Position numbers and translations under genes: made by a program
Shown: positions 1 through 5,037 of the stretch, piece by piece
Layout: each line of letters starts with the position of its first letter
How positions within the stretch are numbered: position 1 is the stretch's first letter
Assembly (NCBI GenBank): GCA_028691575.1
Contig: JAQUYY010000086.1
Location: 1-7,685, forward strand
Origin: Candidatus Gastranaerophilales bacterium
GTDB taxonomy: Bacteria > Cyanobacteriota > Vampirovibrionia > Gastranaerophilales > JAQUYY01
DNA: 7,685 bases
Reading direction: 5' to 3'
Notes under the pieces: model-generated
The model's database searches: none
Seen by the model: only the letters and a program-made list of their open reading frames with translations
What the model was told of the DNA's origin: nothing

Positions 1-126
1 TTCAAAATCAATTGAATCAAATATTGAAGCATCATTTTCAGCTTCTTTAGCTTTTTCTTTCAGATAATTTTCAAATTGTTGTTTATCAATGTCTTTTAAA
101 TAATTATTATTAATAATCCAGCTCAT
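1..126 (-). CDS. Hypothetical protein, 5' part only (runs off the window)
   Basis: An ATG at 124-126 opens a minus-strand frame that stays open for 42 codons to the window edge. The visible protein begins MSWIINNNYLKDIDKQQFEN and continues with a lysine/glutamate-rich, probably helical stretch and then an acidic run ending SIFDSIDFE. There is no signal peptide or membrane segment in the visible part. I do not recognise the family. Upstream of the start is a purine run (GAGAGAGAAAA on the minus strand) that is only a weak Shine-Dalgarno sequence. The tdk terminator lies 125 bp upstream, so the gene probably has its own promoter in 127-250. The reading frame, its position behind a terminator and the low-GC coding style support a real gene; the function is unknown. 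Confidence 0.55.
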   Translation of the reverse strand, partial: MSWIINNNYLKDIDKQQFENYLKEKAKEAENDASIFDSIDFE

Positions 127-148
127 ATAATTTTCTCTCTCTAAATAT

Positions 149-178
149 ATCCTATTAATATAAAAACAATCAGTTCAA
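149..178 (-). promoter_or_regulatory. Candidate promoter for the hypothetical gene at 1-126
   Basis: On the minus strand TTGAAC (173-178) is followed after 18 bp by TAGGAT (149-154), about 22 bp before the start codon. The -35 is good and the -10 mediocre, and the surrounding DNA is so AT-rich that other -10-like hexamers occur. The interval 127-250 holds nothing else that I can identify. Confidence 0.25.
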
Positions 179-250
179 ATTAATTGCTTTATTAATTCAG
201 ATTTGTGATACTTTTTTAACATATGCTTACAAATCCTATGTAAATTTTTT

Positions 251-279
251 CAAATAAAAAACTCACACGTTTGTGTGAG
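251..279 (-). terminator. Rho-independent terminator of tdk
   Basis: On the minus strand CTCACAC (279-273), loop AAAC (272-269) and GTGTGAG (268-262) form a perfect 7-bp stem with a four-base loop, followed at once by TTTTTTATTTG (261-251). It lies 21 bp past the tdk stop codon and reads in the same direction, so it should end the tdk transcript and insulate the gene at 1-126. Confidence 0.85.
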
Positions 280-300
280 CAAAGGACGCATCATGGCAAG

Positions 301-939
301 TTAGCTAAGCAATATTCGTTTAAATGATTCCGTTGTATCTGATACTTTCGGAATCTTTCGTTGGACACTATTTTTGTTGGGTAATTCATAACAATTTAAG
401 CATCTTGCTTCATATGTTTCATCTCCGCCGATCATAATTAAAGGAGATGACTTATCAGCAGGCTCTCCGTCAATAAGACGTTGTGTTCTAACACCGTATT
501 CAGAACCGCACTTCATACAAATCGCAGTAAGTTTATCGACTTTATCTGCATATACAAGTAATTCCGGCATAGAGCCAAAAGGCTCTTCTTTAAAATCTAA
601 ATCCAAACCGGTTCCGATAACTTTTTTATTATTTTTAATAAGTTTTTTAATTACCAGAACAATATTTTTATCAAAAAATTGCAACTCATCTATCGCAATA
701 ATTTGGTCTGTATCTTTAATATGGGATAAAATTTCATATGAATTATTGACTTTTATAGCATCCTGGCATGTTCCGTTTCTTGATTTTATAACATTTCCAA
801 GGATTCTGGTATCCAGAGAAGGTGAAAAAACTTTTATTTTTTTTCCTGCAATTGCAGCTCTTTTAAGTCTTCTTAAAAGCTCTTCAGTTTTCCCGCAACT
901 CATCGGCCCGGTAATCAATTCAAAGTTGAAATTATGCAA
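301..939 (-). CDS. tdk: Thymidine kinase, type II (TK1-like, zinc-binding)
   Basis: Cytosolic salvage enzyme that phosphorylates thymidine to dTMP with ATP. The 212-residue product has the whole family signature. The P-loop GPMSCGKT is at residues 11-18. The Walker B/catalytic motif IDELQFF is at 83-89, with E85 as the expected general base; the usual DEAQ is DELQ here. GLDLDFKEEPFG is at 111-122. The structural zinc site is C141/C144 and C180/C183, preceded by the lasso/substrate-loop motif GGDETYEA at 171-178. Length is normal for the family. The start is TTG at 937-939: an in-frame TGA at 955-957 excludes a longer start, and no ATG lies between it and the P-loop. The P-loop sits ten residues in, as in other bacterial TKs. 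The gene has a candidate promoter at 1009-1037 and a strong terminator at 251-279, so it appears monocistronic. Identification is secure. Confidence 0.95.
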   Translation of the reverse strand: MHNFNFELITGPMSCGKTEELLRRLKRAAIAGKKIKVFSPSLDTRILGNVIKSRNGTCQDAIKVNNSYEILSHIKDTDQIIAIDELQFFDKNIVLVIKKLIKNNKKVIGTGLDLDFKEEPFGSMPELLVYADKVDKLTAICMKCGSEYGVRTQRLIDGEPADKSSPLIMIGGDETYEARCLNCYELPNKNSVQRKIPKVSDTTESFKRILLS

Positions 940-949
940 TAACCCCGCA

Positions 950-955
950 TCCCTT
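950..955 (-). promoter_or_regulatory. Ribosome binding site fixing the TTG start of tdk
   Basis: AAGGGA on the minus strand ends 10 bases before the TTG at 937-939. It overlaps the in-frame TGA (955-957), so translation of this frame cannot begin further upstream, and the only usual initiation codon in the short interval is the TTG. Confidence 0.5.
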
Positions 956-1008
956 CACTTATCTCTCTGCCAATTGTTTATTTTAACTACTGGTGATTTA
1001 TTAATTTA

Positions 1009-1037
1009 ATTATATAACTTTTCTATGTTTTTGAACA
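1009..1037 (-). promoter_or_regulatory. Candidate tdk promoter
   Basis: A consensus -10 hexamer TATAAT lies at 1014-1009 on the minus strand. Seventeen bases upstream is TGTTCA (1037-1032), a poor -35 match. This predicts a leader of roughly 60 nt before the TTG start. The strong -10 and its position make it the likeliest promoter, but the -35 is weak. Confidence 0.4.
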
Positions 1038-1044
1038 GTATTTT

Positions 1045-1069
1045 CTAAAAAAATTAACAAAAAATGTTA
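1045..1069 (-). terminator. Weak intrinsic terminator candidate after the TrmB-like gene
   Basis: On the minus strand TAACA-TTTTT-TGTTA (1069-1055) is a perfect 5-bp stem, followed by ATTTTTTTAG. It lies 21 bp past the regulator stop and upstream of the tdk promoter. The stem is short and AT-rich, so it may be inefficient, which would allow some read-through into tdk. Confidence 0.3.
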
Positions 1070-1090
1070 CAGTAAAAACTTTTAATATTT

Positions 1091-1906
1091 TTAATGTGTT
1101 TTAAAGCGAAAATCAAGTCCAAAGATTTTTTCTCTTAATTTTATTAAATCTTGTCCATATACTTTTGTTAATTCTTTACCCATTTCCTTTTCAACATCTA
1201 ATAAAAAAATATCATGGACAATAAATTCTTTAATAATAAGAACAACTCTTAAATTTTTTGTATAAATCCCTTCAAAATCATTGCTTTTATCAGAAATTGT
1301 ACTCACTAACCCTCTAGTATCATCAATTGACATAATTATCCAACGTCCGCCAAGCGAATTTGCAATAGTATCCGCTAAACCATGCTTATAAAAAACACCA
1401 AAATCTAAATTAAAATCATCGTAACCTACAACTTTTACATCAATGCCTCTGTTATGAGCATTTTGCAATGCAGGCTTGATTTCATCCAAATCATTATTCC
1501 AAAACTCAATACAAACTTCCTTTTCAGCATTTTCAATTAACTCAATGACCTTTTTTAATACTTCTTTGGAGTTTCTTAAGTTTATAACAGGTTCAATAAA
1601 ATCATCTGAGGGTGAGGGTAAATTTTCGCTCAGATAATTCAAAGATTTTTGAAAATCATTTTTAGACTGTTTTAAAAGTTCTTTAGGGCTGATTGGTATA
1701 TATGTAACAGGTCTTGTACCACTAGAAACAACCATTTGTTTGCCTTCTAAAACTTTTAATGTGTCATAAGCTCTTGCTTGTGGAACTCCGGATTCTTTAC
1801 TTATTTCATAGCCTGTTGCAGGTGTTTTTTTAAGCAAAGCCAAATATACTTTTGCTTCATAAGAATTAAATCCCAAAGCTTTTAGATGTAATAAAAGATT
1901 ATCCAT
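1091..1906 (-). CDS. TrmB-family transcriptional regulator
   Basis: Predicted DNA-binding regulator of 271 residues. Residues 1-74 form a winged helix-turn-helix of the TrmB type: LGFNSYEAKVYLALL (11-25), then the recognition region GVPQARAYDTLKVLEG (40-55), then a wing ending in RPVTYIPISP. Residues 75-100 look like a short helical linker. Residues 106-235 resemble the phospholipase D-like effector domain of the family (VCIEFWNNDLDEI, GIDVKVVGYDDF, GGRWIIMSIDDTRGLVS) without an intact HKD nuclease motif. In archaea, family members bind sugars; the ligand here cannot be read from sequence. Start is ATG at 1904-1906, with a weak AAGG nine bases upstream. The gene is divergent from ychF across 103 bp carrying an 8+8 bp palindrome, so autoregulation or control of ychF is plausible. 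It could also act elsewhere. Confidence 0.85.
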   Translation of the reverse strand: MDNLLLHLKALGFNSYEAKVYLALLKKTPATGYEISKESGVPQARAYDTLKVLEGKQMVVSSGTRPVTYIPISPKELLKQSKNDFQKSLNYLSENLPSPSDDFIEPVINLRNSKEVLKKVIELIENAEKEVCIEFWNNDLDEIKPALQNAHNRGIDVKVVGYDDFNLDFGVFYKHGLADTIANSLGGRWIIMSIDDTRGLVSTISDKSNDFEGIYTKNLRVVLIIKEFIVHDIFLLDVEKEMGKELTKVYGQDLIKLREKIFGLDFRFKTH

Positions 1907-1927
1907 AAAACTGCCTTATTTTTTTAT

Positions 1928-1956
1928 TTGTTTGTTTGTTATGATTTTACTATAAT
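1928..1956 (+). promoter_or_regulatory. Promoter of ychF
   Basis: TTGTTT (1928-1933), a 17-bp spacer and a perfect TATAAT (1951-1956) form a good housekeeping-sigma promoter facing ychF. It predicts a start near 1963 and a leader of about 47 nt. The -35 lies in a short TTTG repeat (1927-1940). The -10 box overlaps the left arm of the palindrome at 1946-1973. Confidence 0.65.
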
Positions 1957-1973
1957 ATTAAAAGAATAGTAAA
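1946..1973. promoter_or_regulatory. Palindromic operator candidate between trmB-like gene and ychF
   Basis: TTTACTAT (1946-1953) and its exact reverse complement ATAGTAAA (1966-1973) flank a 12-bp spacer, so the arm centres are 20 bp apart, about two helical turns. The left arm covers the -10 box of ychF, and the right arm covers its expected initial transcribed region. A dimeric regulator bound here would block ychF and could affect the divergent regulator gene. The TrmB-like protein next door is the obvious candidate ligand, by position only. Confidence 0.45.
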
Positions 1974-1996
1974 TATAAGAATATATAAAAGTAACG

Positions 1997-2002
1997 AAAG
2001 GA
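1997..2002 (+). promoter_or_regulatory. Ribosome binding site fixing the TTG start of ychF
   Basis: AAAGGA lies seven bases before the TTG at 2010-2012. An in-frame TAA at 1992-1994 excludes any longer start, and no ATG or GTG lies in between. The resulting N-terminus MLRAGIVGLPNVGKS matches the family. Confidence 0.75.
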
Positions 2003-2009
2003 AATAAAA

Positions 2010-3107
2010 TTGCTGAGAGCTGGAATTGTAGGGCTTCCAAATGTAGGAAAATCAACCCTTTTTAACGCTATAACATCCGGAACTAACGCAGAGTCTGCTA
2101 ATTATCCGTTTTGTACTATCGAACCCAATGTGGGAGTGGTAAGCGTTCCCGATGAAAGATTATATGTTTTACAAAAATTAGTAAAAACTACTACTGTAAT
2201 TCCTACCGCAATTGAATTTGTAGATATTGCAGGCTTGGTAAAAGGTGCCAGCAAAGGTGAGGGATTAGGTAACCAATTTTTGGCTCATATTAGAGAAACT
2301 GATGCCATTATTCAGGTTGTAAGGTGTTTTGAAGATGAAAATACAATCCATGTTGCTGGCAAAATCAATCCATTAGATGATATTGAAGTTATCAACACAG
2401 AATTGGCTCTGGCTGATTTGGCTTCTGTTGAAAAAAGAAAAACAAGAATTGCAAAACAGGTTAAAGCTAAGGAAAAAAATGCCTTAATTGAGGATGTTGT
2501 ACTCGATAAACTTTTAGACCTTTTAAGTGAAGGGAAATTCTTTTCGTTAAATTTATTCACAAAAGATGAAATACCTTTTGTTAAAGCGCTTCAGCTACTT
2601 TGTGCAAAGCCTATGATATACGCAGCTAATGTTTCTGAAGCAGACCTTGCCAAAGATGGCAATGAAATGGTTAATAAAGTTAGAGAATATGCAAAAACTC
2701 ATACTGCAGAAGTTGTCATAATTAGCGCTCAGATTGAAGCTGAACTATCCGAATTATCTCAGGAAGAAGCAAAAGAATTTTTATCAGATCTTGGAGTAAC
2801 TTCTTCAGGAATTGAGCGAATGATTAAAAGTGTGTACAAACTTTTAGGACTTCGTACATATTTTACCGCAGGTGAAATAGAAGTTCGGGCATGGACAATT
2901 AAAGCCGGTGCGAAAGCACCTGAGGCAGCAGGTGAAATTCATTCTGATATGGAAAAAGGCTTTATCAGAGCAGAAATAACAGGATATAATGATTTTGTTA
3001 ATTCGAGTTCTTACGCCGCTGCAAGAGAAAAAGGACTTACTCGTCTTGAGGGCAAAGAATACGAAGTTCAAGACGGAGATATAGCTCATTTCAGATTTAA
3101 TGTTTAA
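2010..3107 (+). CDS. ychF: Ribosome-associated ATPase/GTPase YchF (OLA1 family)
   Basis: Cytosolic P-loop NTPase of the Obg-related family that binds ribosomes, usually prefers ATP, and is linked to translation control and stress responses. The 365-residue product is full length. G1 is GLPNVGKS (8-15). G3 is DIAGLVKGAS (72-81), with a hydrophobic residue after DIAG where Ras-like GTPases have the catalytic Gln. G4 is degenerate NVSE (207-210) instead of NKxD, which is the reason the family accepts ATP. The central segment 128-180 is helical, including the typical PLDDIEVINTELALADL. The C-terminal TGS domain spans about 280-364 (TYFTAGEIEVRAWTI, then HSDMEKGFIRAE). The start is TTG with a good ribosome binding site. 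The gene is divergent from a TrmB-like regulator and convergent with the S1 gene, leaving a 12-bp gap. Identification is secure; a regulatory link to the neighbour is inference. Confidence 0.97.
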   Translation: MLRAGIVGLPNVGKSTLFNAITSGTNAESANYPFCTIEPNVGVVSVPDERLYVLQKLVKTTTVIPTAIEFVDIAGLVKGASKGEGLGNQFLAHIRETDAIIQVVRCFEDENTIHVAGKINPLDDIEVINTELALADLASVEKRKTRIAKQVKAKEKNALIEDVVLDKLLDLLSEGKFFSLNLFTKDEIPFVKALQLLCAKPMIYAANVSEADLAKDGNEMVNKVREYAKTHTAEVVIISAQIEAELSELSQEEAKEFLSDLGVTSSGIERMIKSVYKLLGLRTYFTAGEIEVRAWTIKAGAKAPEAAGEIHSDMEKGFIRAEITGYNDFVNSSSYAAAREKGLTRLEGKEYEVQDGDIAHFRFNV

Positions 3108-3119
3108 TCAAAAAATTAT

Positions 3120-4241
3120 TTATTCCGGTATTTCAGATTTTTGTTTCTTTTGTTTTACTGTGGTTTCGGGCTTTTCTTCTTCTCTAGGCTGCTCAGAAAC
3201 AGATAAACTTATTCTTTTATCAGCCGGTGTAAATTTAAGAACAGTAGCTTCAATTTTATCGCCAACTTCAACCGGAGCTTTTTTCCGGATTTGAAGCTCA
3301 TTAACCTCTTTTTGCGGAAGCAATGCTTCAACTCCGTCACAAACTTCTACAAAAGCGCCAAAATGTTTTAATCTTGTTATTATACCTGTAATCTTTTCAT
3401 TTTCTTTGATAATTTCTCTTGCTTTATCCCAAGGATCCGGCTGTAAGTTTTTCAAACTCAAACTAACACGCTCTTTATCATGGTCAATTCCGATAACTTC
3501 AACTTTAATTATTTGACCTATAGAAAGCACATCGGATGGATGATCAACCCATCTCCACGATACCTGAGAAAGAGGAAGCAAACCATCGATTCCGCCAATG
3601 TCAATAAAAGCACCAAATTCAGCCAACCTTACAACTTCACCTTCGACAACACTACCTGCCTTTAATGTTTCAAATATTTCTTTTTTCTTTTCAGCCTGCT
3701 GATCAGTTGTAACTTTTCTATGTGATAAAATCAAATTTCCCTGAACAGAATCAAATGAAAGTATTTTTAATTCTAATTTTTCACCGATAAGATTGTCCGG
3801 ATCTTTTGCTCTTAAATGACTTGATGGAACAAATCCACGCAAACCCATCACTTCAACCAAAAGACCTCCTTTGACCACAGAAAGCACTTCTCCTTCAACA
3901 CTTTGATCATCTTTTTTAATATTCTCAATTTTTTGCCAACTATATGCAGCGGCTACTTTTTTATAAGAAAGTGTAAGTTGTCCCTCTTCATCCTCATCTT
4001 TTATAATTAAAAATTCTTTCTCATCTCCCACCTCGAGGACTTCTTTTGAAGGTTTTCCGGCACTTAATGAAACTTCTCTAAACGGAATTATTGCAGAGGT
4101 TTTTGCACCAATATCAACAAGAACATTGTTTGATTCGTACCCAACAACTATACCTTTTACTAAATTACCTTTTTTAAAGTCATAGTCATATTTTGACAAT
4201 AACTTTTCAAATTCTGATTGTTCTTGTTTTGTAGGCGACAT
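3120..4241 (-). CDS. rpsA: S1 RNA-binding domain protein, ribosomal protein S1-like (four S1 domains)
   Basis: Ribosomal protein S1 homologue that should bind mRNA on the 30S subunit. The 373 residues contain four OB-fold S1 repeats at about 24-95, 113-176, 196-265 and 282-349. The last two carry the best RNA-binding signature (VVRLAEFGAFIDIGGIDGLL and ITRLKHFGAFVEVCDGVEAL). The N-terminal half resembles cyanobacterial S1 (FEKLLSKYDYDF, VDIGAKTSA, EDEEGQLTLS, LRGFVPSSH). Cyanobacterial S1 usually has three repeats, so a fourth is notable; the enterobacterial protein has six. The tail 350-373 is charged (EEEKPETTVKQKKQKSE) and probably disordered. Start is ATG with GGAGG nine bases upstream (4251-4255), the strongest ribosome binding site in the window. 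A promoter lies at 4278-4307. It is convergent with ychF. The S1 call is firm; whether it is the main rpsA or a paralogue cannot be told here. Confidence 0.9.
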   Translation of the reverse strand: MSPTKQEQSEFEKLLSKYDYDFKKGNLVKGIVVGYESNNVLVDIGAKTSAIIPFREVSLSAGKPSKEVLEVGDEKEFLIIKDEDEEGQLTLSYKKVAAAYSWQKIENIKKDDQSVEGEVLSVVKGGLLVEVMGLRGFVPSSHLRAKDPDNLIGEKLELKILSFDSVQGNLILSHRKVTTDQQAEKKKEIFETLKAGSVVEGEVVRLAEFGAFIDIGGIDGLLPLSQVSWRWVDHPSDVLSIGQIIKVEVIGIDHDKERVSLSLKNLQPDPWDKAREIIKENEKITGIITRLKHFGAFVEVCDGVEALLPQKEVNELQIRKKAPVEVGDKIEATVLKFTPADKRISLSVSEQPREEEKPETTVKQKKQKSEIPE

Positions 4242-4277
4242 TAAATATTTCCTCCAATATTATTTTTTATAGTAGTA

Positions 4278-4307
4278 ATTATACCAAAGTTATTCCTAAT
4301 ATGTAAT
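4278..4307 (-). promoter_or_regulatory. Promoter of rpsA
   Basis: On the minus strand ATTACA (4307-4302, four of six consensus positions), an 18-bp spacer and a perfect TATAAT (4283-4278) predict a leader of about 30 nt before the rpsA ATG. The octamer TTTACTAT, also found in the ychF operator candidate, lies directly upstream at 4313-4320. Confidence 0.55.
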
Positions 4308-4455
4308 AAGATTTTACTATTTTTTAAAATAATATTTAATAAAACTTAATCTTTTTTGCAAAATTATTGACATAAAAAAATATTTTTGAGGCTGTTTTTT
4401 CAATATAAAAATAAAATTATTAAACTTTAGTAACGATTTCAGCTTATTCCGCAAT

Positions 4456-4483
4456 TTGCGAATACAAAATGTTTTTATATAAA
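4456..4483 (+). promoter_or_regulatory. Plus-strand promoter candidate
   Basis: TTGCGA (4456-4461), a 16-bp spacer and TATAAA (4478-4483) read toward the short frame at 4526. The -35 lies in the right half of the hairpin at 4445-4464, and the octamer ATAGTAAA starts at the last base of the -10 (4483-4490). There is no confirmed gene downstream. Confidence 0.25.
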
Positions 4484-4525
4484 TAGTAAAAGTGAGCTGG
4501 GGCTAATAAAAATATTTGAGGTGGC

Positions 4526-4606
4526 GTGTACGACAAAAATATTTTTTATGCCGTTAAAAGCGATCTTTTAAAACTATACTATGAGTCGGATCATAATTTA
4601 CTTGAT
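4526..4606 (+). pseudogene. Possible 5' fragment of a gene cut by the IS relic
   Basis: A GTG at 4526-4528 follows the purine-rich GAGGTGGC. It opens a frame reading VYDKNIFYAVKSDLLKLYYE and then SDHNLLDY up to the left end of the IS relic at 4607. An in-frame TGA at 4517-4519 sets the upstream limit. The frame continues into the relic as antisense of the transposase tail to 4714, which is not meaningful. The composition (Tyr, Asp, Lys, Leu) is compatible with a real protein, and a promoter candidate lies upstream. However, the piece is only 27 codons, the ribosome binding site is too close to the GTG, and no continuation is visible after 5004. I do not recognise it; it may be chance. Confidence 0.18.
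4570..4583 (+). repeat. Outer inverted copy of the IS end motif
   Basis: The 14 bases AAAACTATACTATG here are the exact reverse complement of 4996-5009, which straddles the right edge of the IS relic. The core TATACTATG recurs 32 bp downstream at 4607-4615 as the start of the left terminal repeat. The left side therefore has two copies of the end motif and the right side one. Confidence 0.6.
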
Positions 4607-4631
4607 TATACTATGCCCATTTGTCAAGACA
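4607..4631 (+). repeat. Left terminal inverted repeat of the IS relic (OrfB end)
   Basis: TATACTATGCCCAT (4607-4620) is identical to the inward-read right end. The next 11 bases match at six positions, ending in GACA, for a total of 20 of 25. The OrfB stop codon (4624-4626) lies inside this repeat. Confidence 0.8.
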
Positions 4632-4932
4632 TATTTTTTAGAGGTAACTCGTCGGTATTTTTATTAGCAAGTTTGGGAAGATTTGAAAAATATATTTCAT
4701 CTGGAGTTTTGTAATTTAAAGAGGAATGAAATCTTTTAGAATTATAAAATTAAACATATTTTTTCGTTTTTAGCTTTGCATCAAACATATTGAAATAATT
4801 ATGCAAAAATACGCTTTCGTATTTGTAAGATTTCCAATAAATTTCAACTTGCGTATGTTCTTCTTTTAATGTTTCTAAAACTACTTTGGTTTTAAATTCT
4901 GCAGAATACTCTTTCACTTTTCTCTTTCCCAT
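4624..4932 (-). pseudogene. Transposase relic: OrfA start fused to OrfB end, one internal stop
   Basis: One 103-codon frame runs from the ATG at 4930-4932 to a TGA at 4624-4626, broken by a single TAA at 4750-4752. Residues 1-31 (MGKRKVKEYSAEFKTKVVLE, then TLKEEHTQVEI) are the start of an IS3-family OrfA helix-turn-helix. From residue 32 the sequence becomes WKSYKYESVFL and on to TKKYV, followed after the stop by FYNSKRFHSSLNYKTPDEIY. This is the C-terminal region of OrfB downstream of the last catalytic Glu region. OrfA's dimerisation part, the frameshift window and the DDE core are gone. The join keeps frame, so the internal stop probably arose later. AAGGA precedes the ATG by about ten bases, and the right end of the element is 72 bp upstream, a normal leader. 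The product would be non-catalytic. Confidence 0.88.
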
Positions 4933-4979
4933 AAAACTATTTCCTTATCTATTCTAAAAAGAATAAATTAAGATTTTCG

Positions 4980-5004
4980 TGTCCTAATTTATGGGCATAG
5001 TATA
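4980..5004 (-). repeat. Right terminal inverted repeat of the IS relic (OrfA end)
   Basis: Read inward on the minus strand this is TATACTATGCCCAT, then AAATTAGGACA. The first 14 bases equal the left end exactly. It is the end upstream of the OrfA start, where IS3-family elements carry their weak transposase promoter. Confidence 0.8.
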
Positions 5005-5037
5005 GTTTTTATTTTTTCCCTGTCTGAATTTCTAAAT

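Larger units (their letters stand above)
4242..4606. other. AT-rich intergenic region between rpsA and the IS relic
   Basis: About 365 bp without a secure gene. It holds the rpsA ribosome binding site and promoter at its left end, and a long run of A/T tracts from 4320 to 4430. A hairpin follows at 4445-4464 (eight pairs with one bulged C and a three-base loop, no T-run after it). A plus-strand promoter candidate lies at 4456-4483, and a doubtful broken ORF at 4526-4606. I see no tRNA, riboswitch or terminator for the IS relic. Confidence 0.6.
4607..5004 (-). mobile_element. IS3-family insertion sequence, internally deleted relic
   Basis: A 398-bp segment bounded by 25-bp inverted repeats contains a single collapsed transposase frame on the minus strand. 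The N-terminus is OrfA-like and the C-terminus is the end of an IS3-family OrfB (details under 4624-4932). Full IS3-family elements are about 1.2-1.5 kb, so roughly 1 kb, including the catalytic DDE region, is missing. The end sequences contain CCCA near the tip and GGACA at the inner edge, as in many IS3-family ends. No clear 3-4 bp target duplication is seen: the immediate flanks are GAT on the left and GTT on the right. It sits between rpsA and murE, 33 bp from the murE stop. It cannot move by itself but might be mobilised by an intact relative elsewhere in the genome. Confidence 0.85.

Noticed and set aside
915..950. Short ATG-started frame overlapping the tdk start (11 codons, ending TGA)
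   Set aside because: The Shine-Dalgarno tract directly abuts its ATG, the peptide has no recognisable feature, and the TTG of tdk is better spaced. It could be a leader peptide but nothing supports it.
746..1009. Plus-strand open frame opposite the start of tdk
   Set aside because: It lies over the well-supported tdk coding sequence and promoter, and its product is a hydrophobic, compositionally odd sequence with no domain.
1927..1940. TTTG tetranucleotide repeat in the ychF promoter as a phase-variation switch
   Set aside because: Only about three and a half units, and the -35 is itself part of the repeat, so a unit gained or lost would still leave a TTGTTT 17 bp from the -10.
2844..3089. 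Minus-strand open frame inside ychF
   Set aside because: Antisense to the conserved TGS domain of ychF; Cys- and Phe-rich product typical of a reverse-frame artefact.
4367..4372. Perfect -35 hexamer TTGACA on the plus strand
   Set aside because: No acceptable -10 lies 16-18 bp downstream (the sequence there is G-rich, around GAGGCTG), and no gene follows at the right distance.
4607..4714. Continuation of the plus-strand GTG frame through the IS left end
   Set aside because: This stretch is antisense to a recognisable OrfB C-terminus (FYNSKRFHSSLNYKTPDEIY), so the plus-strand frame is incidental.
4604..5007. Target-site duplication around the IS relic
   Set aside because: Flanks GAT and GTT do not match, and shifting the boundaries by a few bases does not give a convincing direct repeat.
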